Source of the DNA: Lactobacillus sp. CBA3606
Lineage (GTDB): Bacteria; Bacillota; Bacilli; Lactobacillales; Lactobacillaceae
Length of the DNA: 64,000 bases
Assembly (NCBI RefSeq): GCF_002970935.1
Contig: NZ_CP027194.1
Location: forward strand, 2,046,001-2,110,000
Reading direction: 5' to 3'
In this document: piece by piece, positions 24,851 to 32,309 of the stretch
Layout of the letters: each line of letters begins with the position of its first letter
Numbering within the stretch: the first letter of the stretch is position 1
The notes under the pieces: generated by a model
Told to the model about the DNA's origin: nothing
The model's input: only the letters and a program-made list of their open reading frames with translations
Databases searched by the model: none
Program-made: the position numbers and the translations under genes

Positions 24851-25561
24851 ATGAGGACCGTGAGTTCGCCAATTTATATTCAAATTCACAACCAAATTAA
24901 ACAAGCCATTGAGGCCGGTCGGTGGGCGGTCGGTGACCGAATTCCATCTGAACGGGAGTTGGCCAATAAGTTTGATGTGAGTCGCATGACCTTGCGTCAA
25001 GCCATTCAGACTTTGGTTGATGAGGGAATACTGGAGCGGCGAGTCGGCGCTGGCACCTTTGTTGCTAACCAAAAAGTGCAGGAAAAAATGTCAGGAGTGA
25101 CTAGCTTTACCGATTTAATGCTAGCTCAGGGCAAGGTCCCGTCCAGTAAAACGATTTCATATCATGTGACGAGTCCGTCCTTATCCGAAAGTGAAAAGTT
25201 AGCTTTAGAACCTAACGAACAGGTTTTACGGATGGAACGGATTCGGTACGGTGATGACTTACCGATTTGTTTTGAAGTCGCAACGGTGCCCGAACGTTTA
25301 GTCAAACAATTTACTAAGGATGAGGTCACGAGTTCGTTGTATCGAACGTTGGAAGCCAAAGCGGGGTTTGTCCCTGGTAAGGCGCAACAGACAGTTTCAG
25401 CGATGTCGGCTTCAGAACGGATTGCGGAGTTTTTATCTGTTCGGCGCGGGGATGCGTTGTTGCGCTTACGGCAAATTTCGTATTTACAAACGGGTGAACC
25501 GTTTGAATATGTGCGGACTCAATACGTGGGCAATCGGTTTGAATTTTATCTAGAAAAATAG
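24851..25561 (+). CDS. nagR: GntR/HutC-family regulator, NagR (YvoA)-like
   Basis: A 236-residue repressor. The N-terminal winged helix (YIQIHNQIKQAIEAG, then PSERELANKFDVSRMTLRQA) is followed by a UTRA effector domain (SGVTSFTDLMLAQGK, later FEYVRTQYVGNRFEFYLE). NagR proteins bind GlcN-6-P or GlcNAc-6-P and release nag operators. It is co-transcribed with nagA, and a matching operator lies in the shared promoter, which suggests autoregulation. The start is uncertain: ATG 24851 directly abuts AAGGG, while GTG 24860, nine bases after it, would give a 233-residue protein and may be the real start. Confidence 0.88.
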   Translation: MRTVSSPIYIQIHNQIKQAIEAGRWAVGDRIPSERELANKFDVSRMTLRQAIQTLVDEGILERRVGAGTFVANQKVQEKMSGVTSFTDLMLAQGKVPSSKTISYHVTSPSLSESEKLALEPNEQVLRMERIRYGDDLPICFEVATVPERLVKQFTKDEVTSSLYRTLEAKAGFVPGKAQQTVSAMSASERIAEFLSVRRGDALLRLRQISYLQTGEPFEYVRTQYVGNRFEFYLEK

Positions 25562-25569
25562 ACTAGTCT

Positions 25570-25612
25570 AAAAGCAGGATCTGAGATAAAAGCGCTCAGG
25601 TCCTGTTTTAGC
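25570..25612. terminator. Bidirectional terminator between nagR and tagA-like gene
   Basis: Stem AAGCAGGATCTGAG/CTCAGGTCCTGTTT with a nine-base loop, flanked by A and T runs; serves both convergent genes. Confidence 0.8.
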
Positions 25613-25617
25613 GTTGA

Positions 25618-26349
25618 TTAGTGCTGACGGGCAATTTTTTTAACGAGGCGTAAATAGCGTGGTAACACGAGCATCCGTTTGAAACGACTGGGCTCTTTGA
25701 GTAACCGATAAAGCCATTCAATATGATGCTGTTGCCAGAATTTTGGTGCTCGCTTAACGGCGCCAGCTAACACGTCAAAGCTCCCACCAACGCCCATCCA
25801 AAGGCCATCAACCCGGTGGCGATAGGTGGCGATGAAGACCTCTTGTTTGGGAAAGCCCGTTGCTACCAGAATCATATCAGGACGGGCCGCAACTAACTGG
25901 TCAACAACAGCCGCTTCATCGGTATAATAACCGTCGATTGCGCCTGCAATCACTAGTTGTGGGTAGCGTGCAGTAACTTTAGCGACAACCTGTTCTAAAA
26001 CGGCTGGTTTAGCGCCTAACAAAAAGACGCGTTGATGATGTTTGGCACCCCAAGTTAATAAACTTAATAATGTATCGTAGCCAGTAATTCGTTCAGGCAG
26101 CGGGGTTCCTAAGATTTTGGCACCCTGAATGACCCCAATGCCATCGGGGGTGATATAGTCGGCCTGAGTCAAGATGCGCTGATAGTCCGGGTGTTCGCGA
26201 GCATACATAAGAATTTCCGGATTAGCGGTGACCACAAACCGATTGCGGTGCTGTAAGATATCTTGTTGTAATTGTGCTTGAAAAGCGACGTTTGTCGTCT
26301 TAATGAACGAAACGTTTAAAATGGTGACGGTGTCAAAAGGTGCTGACAT
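25618..26349 (-). CDS. tagA: WecG/TagA/CpsF-family glycosyltransferase (GT26)
   Basis: A 243-residue transferase of the family that adds ManNAc to GlcNAc-PP-undecaprenol at the start of wall teichoic acid synthesis, or hexosamine residues in exopolysaccharide pathways. Hallmarks: VVTANPEILMYAR (~35), TPDGIGVIQGAKILG (~63, including the catalytic Asp region), ERITGYD (~82), VATGFPKQEV (~160) and GVGGSFDVLAGAVKRAP (~183). ATG 26349 sits behind a GTGAGG site; an in-frame GTG at 26361 overlaps that site. The gene lies alone, opposite to its neighbours, so the acceptor pathway cannot be told from context. Confidence 0.88.
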   Translation of the reverse strand: MSAPFDTVTILNVSFIKTTNVAFQAQLQQDILQHRNRFVVTANPEILMYAREHPDYQRILTQADYITPDGIGVIQGAKILGTPLPERITGYDTLLSLLTWGAKHHQRVFLLGAKPAVLEQVVAKVTARYPQLVIAGAIDGYYTDEAAVVDQLVAARPDMILVATGFPKQEVFIATYRHRVDGLWMGVGGSFDVLAGAVKRAPKFWQQHHIEWLYRLLKEPSRFKRMLVLPRYLRLVKKIARQH

Positions 26350-26424
26350 AAGAGGCCTCACTTTCTAATCCTAATTAGAGTATAGTTAAATCATGAATTT
26401 CTGCAACTTTTTCAGGTGCTAACA

Positions 26425-26453
26425 TTCATTAGTTTTTAAAAGAATGCTAAAAT
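26425..26453 (+). promoter_or_regulatory. Possible promoter of pncB-nadE
   Basis: TTCATT at 26425-26430, 17-base spacer, TAAAAT at 26448-26453 with extended TGC. The -35 is poor. Confidence 0.45.
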
Positions 26454-26508
26454 AGGCTTAACTTATTTGTAAAGTCGCTTACAACTTACGAAATGGAGAA
26501 TTGGACGC

Positions 26509-27975
26509 ATGACTCAAATATATCCGGATGATAGTTTAACCTTGCATACGGATGCTTACCAGATTAACATGATGCAAACTTATTGGGAACAAGGGATTCA
26601 TAACAAGCACGCTGTTTTTGAGGTCTTTTTCCGTAAAATGCCGTTCCAAAATGGGTACGCAATTTTTGCGGGCTTGGAACGAGTGGTTAAGTATATCAAT
26701 AATCTTCACTTTACGGCGACTGATATCGCTTATTTGCGTGAAGCCGAAGATTATTCTGAAGGCTTTTTAGCTTATTTACAAGACTTTAAATTTGATGCGA
26801 CGATTCGCTCCGCTCGTGAAGGAGATCTCGTCTTTAATAATGAACCCGTGATGCAAGTTGAAGGGCCCCTAGCGACCTGTCAATTAATTGAAACGGCTTT
26901 GTTGAATATTATCAATTACCAAACTTTGATTGCGACCAAGGCCGCCCGTATTAAGTCGGTTGTGGGTGAGGATGGTTTATTGGAGTTTGGGACGCGGCGG
27001 GCCCAAGAATTTGATGCAGCAATTTGGGGCACCCGGGCAGCGTACATCGGCGGCTTTGATGCGACTAGTAATGTGCGTGCGGGTAAAATTTTTGGAATTC
27101 CAATTAGTGGGACGCATGCCCACGCGTTAGTTCAAACTTACCGTAATGATTATGCGGCCTTTAAAGCTTATGCCGAGACCCATCACGATTGTGTCTTCTT
27201 AGTGGATACGTATGATACGTTACGCAGCGGGGTTCCGAGTGCGATTAAAGTGGCTAAAGAAATGGGCGACCGGATTAATTTCCAAGGTGTCCGGATTGAT
27301 AGTGGGGATATGGCGTACTTATCCAAGCGCGTGCGCGAACAATTGGATCAAGCTGGTTTCCCAGATGCCAAGATTTATGCCTCAAATGATTTAGATGAAA
27401 AAACGATTCAAAACTTGAAGATGCAAGGTGCCAAAATTAGTGTCTGGGGGGTTGGAACCAAGCTGATTACGGCGTTTGACCAACCAGCACTCGGGGCGGT
27501 TTATAAGATGGTCTCCATTGAAGATGACCAGCATCAGATGGTTGATACGATTAAGTTATCGAATAATGCGGAAAAGGTTTCGACGCCTGGTCGCAAACAG
27601 ATTTGGCGGATTACGAAGCGGGCGGATGGTAAATCAGAAGGCGATTATGTCACCTTGTCGGATGAAGATCCACGCGATGAAGCGTCTATCTATATGTTCC
27701 ATCCTAGTTACACTTATATCAACAAAACGGTGAGTGATTTTGATGCACGGCCCGTGTTAGTGCCTATTTATGACCAAGGAAAACAAGTCTATCAATTGCC
27801 TGAGTTGGCGGCGATTAAGCAATATGCTTATGATAGCTTGGATTCGTTATGGGATGAATACAAGCGTGACTTAAATCCGCAAGATTATCCAGTGGATTTA
27901 TCACAAAAACTTTACGATCATAAAATGAACATCATTCATTCAGTCCGTGACTGGGTGAGTCAAAAAGACTATTAG
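26509..27975 (+). CDS. pncB: Nicotinate phosphoribosyltransferase
   Basis: Converts nicotinate plus PRPP to nicotinate mononucleotide, the entry point of NAD salvage. The 488-residue protein shows LHTDAYQINMMQTYWEQG (~12), FEVFFRKMPFQNGYAIF (~38), EFGTRRAQEFDAA (~163, with the phosphorylated-His region GTHAHALVQ at ~200) and FQGVRIDSGDMAYLSKRVR (~260). GGAG ribosome site. nadE follows 14 bases later, so the pair forms a salvage operon; nadD is elsewhere. Confidence 0.95.
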   Translation: MTQIYPDDSLTLHTDAYQINMMQTYWEQGIHNKHAVFEVFFRKMPFQNGYAIFAGLERVVKYINNLHFTATDIAYLREAEDYSEGFLAYLQDFKFDATIRSAREGDLVFNNEPVMQVEGPLATCQLIETALLNIINYQTLIATKAARIKSVVGEDGLLEFGTRRAQEFDAAIWGTRAAYIGGFDATSNVRAGKIFGIPISGTHAHALVQTYRNDYAAFKAYAETHHDCVFLVDTYDTLRSGVPSAIKVAKEMGDRINFQGVRIDSGDMAYLSKRVREQLDQAGFPDAKIYASNDLDEKTIQNLKMQGAKISVWGVGTKLITAFDQPALGAVYKMVSIEDDQHQMVDTIKLSNNAEKVSTPGRKQIWRITKRADGKSEGDYVTLSDEDPRDEASIYMFHPSYTYINKTVSDFDARPVLVPIYDQGKQVYQLPELAAIKQYAYDSLDSLWDEYKRDLNPQDYPVDLSQKLYDHKMNIIHSVRDWVSQKDY

Positions 27976-27989
27976 GAGGAATTTAGCCG

Positions 27990-28817
27990 ATGCGGTCATT
28001 ACAAACTGAAATTATTAAGGCACTCCACGTTGCCCCCCAGATCGATCCCGAAACCGAAATTCGTCGGAGTATTGATTTTTTGAAAGCGTATCTCAAAAAG
28101 AATTCATTCTTGACAAGTTACGTTTTAGGAATTTCGGGTGGCCAAGACTCCACGCTAGCCGGCAAATTGACCCAAATGGCCATTGACGAGATGCGTACGG
28201 AAACGGGTAATCCTGATTATCAATTTATTGCGGTTCGGTTACCTTATGGCGATCAGGCGGATGAATCGGATGCGATGGCGGCGATTGATTTTATGCAGGC
28301 CGACGTGGTTGACCGTGTTGATATTCAACCGGCAACGGATGCGATGGTTGAGGCTTTAGAGGCCAATTCACTAACAATTCATGATTTTAACAAAGGGAAC
28401 ATTAAAGCTCGGCAACGAATGATTGTGCAATATGGGATTGCCGGTGAAACTCACGGCGTTGTTGTGGGTACGGATCATGCCGCTGAAGCAGTCACAGGCT
28501 TTTACACGAAATATGGTGATGGTGGCGCTGACGTGGTGCCTTTATATCGCTTAAATAAACGGCAAGGGCGCGCGATGTTGGCTTATTTACAAGCGCCTAA
28601 ACACCTTTACGAAAAGGTCCCAACGGCTGACTTGGAAGATGATCGCCCCGCTTTACCAGACGAAGTCGCGTTAGGGGTGCATTATGATGAGATTGATGAT
28701 TATTTAGAAGGCCGAGCGATTGCGCCTGCTGCCGCTGAAAAGATTGAGGCGTGGTATTTAAAGACTGCGCACAAGCGGCACGCCGCAATTAATGTCTTTG
28801 ACGATTTTTGGAAATAA
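27990..28817 (+). CDS. nadE: NH3-dependent NAD synthetase
   Basis: Final step of NAD synthesis: ATP-dependent amidation of nicotinate adenine dinucleotide. At 275 residues it is the short, ammonia-dependent form without a glutaminase domain. The P-loop [14 protein letters not shown] is at ~47, [17 protein letters not shown] at ~132, the [20 protein letters not shown] block at ~165 and [20 protein letters not shown] at ~215. AGGAGG ribosome site; co-transcribed with pncB. Confidence 0.96.
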   Translation: MRSLQTEIIKALHVAPQIDPETEIRRSIDFLKAYLKKNSFLTSYVLGISGGQDSTLAGKLTQMAIDEMRTETGNPDYQFIAVRLPYGDQADESDAMAAIDFMQADVVDRVDIQPATDAMVEALEANSLTIHDFNKGNIKARQRMIVQYGIAGETHGVVVGTDHAAEAVTGFYTKYGDGGADVVPLYRLNKRQGRAMLAYLQAPKHLYEKVPTADLEDDRPALPDEVALGVHYDEIDDYLEGRAIAPAAAEKIEAWYLKTAHKRHAAINVFDDFWK

Positions 28818-28837
28818 AGATGACTTATGGTTATTAG

Positions 28838-28866
28838 TAGACAATGGTCCAGTTATTCGCTATACT
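28838..28866 (+). promoter_or_regulatory. Promoter of the riboswitch-ATPase transcript
   Basis: TAGACA at 28838-28843, 17-base spacer, TATACT at 28861-28866. It would start transcription at ~28873, directly before the riboswitch P1 strand. Confidence 0.65.
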
Positions 28867-28875
28867 GATGCTACA

Positions 28876-29002
28876 ATCATAAGGGAGTAACTAGCAGATT
28901 ATCTGCGGCAACGTCGTCAACAAGAAGCCAATCCGGTGTTGTCTTAAATAGTGAGACTTATGTATGTCACATTTTGCGTGCATACATGAGTCTCATTTTC
29001 TA
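28876..29002 (+). ncRNA. yybP-ykoY-type Mn2+ riboswitch with terminator
   Basis: The aptamer has the family landmarks: AAGGGAGTAAC (28881; loop L1), a small GCAGATTATCTGC hairpin, the CGTCGTCAACA segment at ~28912 opposite ATCCGGTGTTG (loop L3), and TAGTGAGAC (28949) closing the fold. CATAAG (28878-28883) can pair with CTTATG (28957-28962) as P1. That strand is also part of the 5' arm of a terminator, GAGACTTATGTATG (28953) with CATACATGAGTCTC (28981) and a short T-rich tail. Mn2+ binding would therefore favour antitermination and pump expression. The family assignment rests on similarity to the Lactococcus yoaB riboswitch as I remember it. Confidence 0.8.
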
Positions 29003-29041
29003 TACCAAGAAGATGAGGCTCAGATGCGAGGAGGAGATTTT

Positions 29042-31705
29042 ATGTCAAAAGCAACACCGATTTATCAGCAGTCGTTAGCAACGATTTATCAGCATTTGCA
29101 AACCAACGACCAAGGTCTGAGCCAAGTCGAGGTGGACGCCCGCCTGGAAAAATACGGCCATAATGCGTTGAATCAACAAAAAACAACGTCATTATTGCAA
29201 AAATTCATTGCCCAGTTTAAAGATTTTATGATTATTGTCTTACTGGTGGCCGCATTAATTGCAGCCTTTACGGGTGAAGGCGTGGACGCTATCATCATTT
29301 TATTAGTGGTCGTATTGAATGCCGTCTTTGGCGTGTTCCAAGAATCCAAAGCTGAAGAAGCGATTAATGCGTTAAAAGAGATGGCGGCCCCGGATGCAAC
29401 TGTCTTGCGCGATCAAGCCTTAACAACGGTCAAAAGCGATGAACTAGTTCCCGGTGATATTGTGTCATTAGAAGCTGGTGACATTGTACCAGCAGATTTA
29501 CGGTTATTGACCAGTGCCTCGCTAAAAGTTGAAGAAGCCGCTTTGACTGGAGAATCAGTCCCGGTTGAGAAGCAAGCAGTGACGTTGACCGCGGCGGACT
29601 TAGCTATTGGCGACCGGGTCAATATGGCCTATATGAACAGTAACGTGACGTATGGTCGCAGCACCGGGATCGTAGTTGCGACTGGGATGCAGACCGAGGT
29701 TGGTCGGATTGCCGGGATGATTGAAGCGGCTGACGAGACGACCACACCATTGCAAGACAATTTAACGCAATTAGGAAAATCATTAACCATTTTGATTTTA
29801 ATTATTGCCGCTGTTGTGTTTGGTGTCGGCATGTTGCGGGGCAGCGAAAGTCTGATCAATATGCTGCTAACGGCCATCTCGCTAGCCGTTGCAGCGATTC
29901 CCGAAGGCTTACCAGCCATTGTGACCATTACCTTAGCGCTGGGCACCCAACGGATGGCGAAACGCCATGCGTTAGTTCGTAAACTTCCCGCCGTTGAGAC
30001 GCTTGGCAGTACCGATATTATTGCGTCAGATAAGACTGGGACGTTAACTCAGAATAAAATGACGGTTGAAAAGTTAGTTGTTAACCAAGCATTAGTTGAC
30101 GCCCGGACGACTCATTTAGCGCCAGCCAGTCATTTGGCACAAGTGATGATTTTAAGTAATGATACAAAAATTATGGCTGATGGGTTAGCCGGTGATCCGA
30201 CCGAAACGGCATTAGTACAGTATCAGTTAGATCAGGATTATCCGGTTGATCAACTCTTAAAAGACCGGCCACGGGTGAATGAAGTGCCCTTTGATTCTGA
30301 ACGTAAATTGATGTCAACGGTGCACCCATTACCGAATGGTCAATTCTTAGTGGCCGTTAAAGGGGCGCCAGATGAATTATTAAAACGGGTTACGGCGATT
30401 GAAAACAATGAACAAGTCAGTCCCTTGACGGCAACTATGCGTGATCAAATTTTAGCGACTAACCATCAGTTAGCGACACAAGCATTGCGTGTCTTAGCAT
30501 TTGCCTATAAGATTATTGACGAAATTCCGGCAACGGTTGATTCTATGACTTTAGAAAATGAGTTGATTTTTGCTGGTATGGTCGGCATGATTGATCCAGA
30601 ACGGCCAGAAGTTGAACAAGCGGTGGCTGAAGCCAAGTCAGCCGGGATTCGCCCATTAATGATTACGGGTGATCATCGTGATACCGCCGAAGCAATTGCA
30701 GTCCGTTTGGGGATTATAGAAGCGGGTGATGATGCTGCCGTGATTACCGGGGCAGAATTAGATGCATTGAGTGACGCTGAATTCAGTAAAAAAGTCGCCG
30801 ATTACGCGGTGTATGCACGGGTGGCGCCGGAACATAAGGTCCGCATTGTTAATGCGTGGCAAAAACGTGGTAAAGTCGTTGCCATGACTGGTGATGGGGT
30901 CAATGATGCGCCCGCCTTGAAAGCTGCCGACATCGGTATTGGAATGGGAATTACTGGTACAGAAGTCTCTAAAGGGGCCAGTGATATGGTCTTGGCGGAT
31001 GACAACTTTGCAACGATTGTGGTGGCTGTTGAAGAGGGACGAAAAGTCTTTGCCAATATTCAAAAAGCGATTCAATACTTGTTATCAGCAAACTTAGGTG
31101 AAGTCTTGACCTTGTTTATGATGACGATGCTTGGCTGGCAAATCTTAGCGCCGGTGCATATTTTGTGGATTAACTTGGTGACTGATACCTTGCCAGCAAT
31201 TGCGTTGGGTGTTGAACCGACTGAAAAGAACATTATGCAGCACAAACCACGGGGACGTAATTCGAACTTCTTCTCCGGGGGCGTGTTCTCCAGTATTATC
31301 TATCAAGGATTACTGGAAGGTGGGATTACCCTATTCGTTTATTGGCTGGCGATTACGTATCCCGTGCATGCCAGTGCGAGCTTGGCACATGCCGATGCGT
31401 TAACCATGGCTTTTGCCACCTTAGGGTTGATTCAGTTATTCCATGCATTTAACTCTAAGTCGATTCACGAGTCACTTTTCACAGTCGGTCTGTTCCGGAA
31501 TAAGTTCTTTAACTGGGCGATTCTGATTGCGTTTGCTTTACTTGCCATGACCATTATGGTGCCAGGCTTAAATGGCTTGTTCCATGTCAGTCATTTAGAT
31601 GGCTACCAATGGGGAATTGTCGCCGCCGCATCAATTTCAATGGTTATTGTTGTTGAAATTGTTAAGTTCGGTCAACGTTGGTGGTTACGCAAGCATAATG
31701 GTTAA
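29042..31705 (+). CDS. P2-type cation-transporting ATPase, probable Mn2+ exporter
   Basis: An 887-residue P-type ATPase of the PacL/SERCA-like group. Order: N-terminal cation ATPase domain, TM1-2, actuator with ALTGESVPVEK (~175), TM4 with PEGLP, phosphorylation site SDKTGTLTQNK (Asp330), nucleotide domain with KGAPDELLKR, hinge MTGDGVNDAPALK (~615), and C-terminal TM5-10. Such pumps are routinely labelled Ca2+ ATPases. The yybP-ykoY riboswitch upstream points to Mn2+ efflux, as for YoaB of Lactococcus and MgtA of pneumococcus; this is an inference. ATG 29042 follows GAGGAGGAG; the longer frame from 28964 lies inside the riboswitch. Confidence 0.92.
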   Translation: MSKATPIYQQSLATIYQHLQTNDQGLSQVEVDARLEKYGHNALNQQKTTSLLQKFIAQFKDFMIIVLLVAALIAAFTGEGVDAIIILLVVVLNAVFGVFQESKAEEAINALKEMAAPDATVLRDQALTTVKSDELVPGDIVSLEAGDIVPADLRLLTSASLKVEEAALTGESVPVEKQAVTLTAADLAIGDRVNMAYMNSNVTYGRSTGIVVATGMQTEVGRIAGMIEAADETTTPLQDNLTQLGKSLTILILIIAAVVFGVGMLRGSESLINMLLTAISLAVAAIPEGLPAIVTITLALGTQRMAKRHALVRKLPAVETLGSTDIIASDKTGTLTQNKMTVEKLVVNQALVDARTTHLAPASHLAQVMILSNDTKIMADGLAGDPTETALVQYQLDQDYPVDQLLKDRPRVNEVPFDSERKLMSTVHPLPNGQFLVAVKGAPDELLKRVTAIENNEQVSPLTATMRDQILATNHQLATQALRVLAFAYKIIDEIPATVDSMTLENELIFAGMVGMIDPERPEVEQAVAEAKSAGIRPLMITGDHRDTAEAIAVRLGIIEAGDDAAVITGAELDALSDAEFSKKVADYAVYARVAPEHKVRIVNAWQKRGKVVAMTGDGVNDAPALKAADIGIGMGITGTEVSKGASDMVLADDNFATIVVAVEEGRKVFANIQKAIQYLLSANLGEVLTLFMMTMLGWQILAPVHILWINLVTDTLPAIALGVEPTEKNIMQHKPRGRNSNFFSGGVFSSIIYQGLLEGGITLFVYWLAITYPVHASASLAHADALTMAFATLGLIQLFHAFNSKSIHESLFTVGLFRNKFFNWAILIAFALLAMTIMVPGLNGLFHVSHLDGYQWGIVAAASISMVIVVEIVKFGQRWWLRKHNG

Positions 31706-31755
31706 GGAACTGTTAGAATAAAAGGTAACTTAAACTAAGAAAAGAGTCATAACTC

Positions 31756-32190
31756 ATGAAAAAAGCAACGATGGCGACCTACATGCCAGTTTTATCGAAA
31801 GTTATTGAAAATACCGAAAAAATGGGTGAACAAATGAATCCCGGTTTTGAAAAAATCCGTCAGGCAGTGGATACGGATGCGATTGCTAAAATGGTTCCCG
31901 CTGAATTTAATGATATTCAGATGGAATTCACGGATGGCACTGAACAATACCAAAAAAATCTACAACAATTAAAGCAAGCGGCTGTTCCTGCACGCTTGAT
32001 TGGGAAGCATCGTAACCTGTTGGCTGCATATGACGCTTATACGACAGCGTGTGCCGCGATGACTGCGAGCTTGAAAATTGCCGATCAAACTGTCGATGTG
32101 GCTGCGTTTAACCAAGCTGAAAAGGATCAAGAAGCTGCGATGACGCATGTTTCTAACGATGTTCAACGGATTATGACGATGGTGATGTAA
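31756..32190 (+). CDS. Uncharacterised small helical protein
   Basis: A 144-residue soluble protein I do not recognise. It has no signal peptide, membrane segment or cysteine, and looks mostly alpha-helical, with Met- and Gln-rich amphipathic stretches (KVIENTEKMGEQMNPGFEKI, and later NDVQRIMTMVM). It starts 50 bases after the ATPase gene and is probably on the same riboswitch-controlled transcript, ended by the terminator at 32204. The ribosome site (AAGAG) is weak. A link to metal homeostasis is possible only from context. Confidence 0.7.
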   Translation: MKKATMATYMPVLSKVIENTEKMGEQMNPGFEKIRQAVDTDAIAKMVPAEFNDIQMEFTDGTEQYQKNLQQLKQAAVPARLIGKHRNLLAAYDAYTTACAAMTASLKIADQTVDVAAFNQAEKDQEAAMTHVSNDVQRIMTMVM

Positions 32191-32203
32191 CACGCATCAA
32201 ATG

Positions 32204-32241
32204 AAGAGGATCTGGCCAGCATGGCCGGGTTCCTCTTTTTA
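32204..32241 (+). terminator. Terminator after the ATPase transcript
   Basis: Stem AAGAGGA/TCCTCTT with inner TGGCC/GGCCG pairing and five T. Confidence 0.8.
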
Positions 32242-32309
32242 TTTAACGAAAATCACGGGTTAAGCGCGTATAATATAACAGAATAGTCAGTTAAAGATTG
32301 GGTGAAAAT

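Noticed and set aside
28964-29041. 26-residue N-terminal extension of the cation ATPase
   Set aside because: It lies in the riboswitch terminator; the GAGGAGGAG ribosome site points to ATG 29042.
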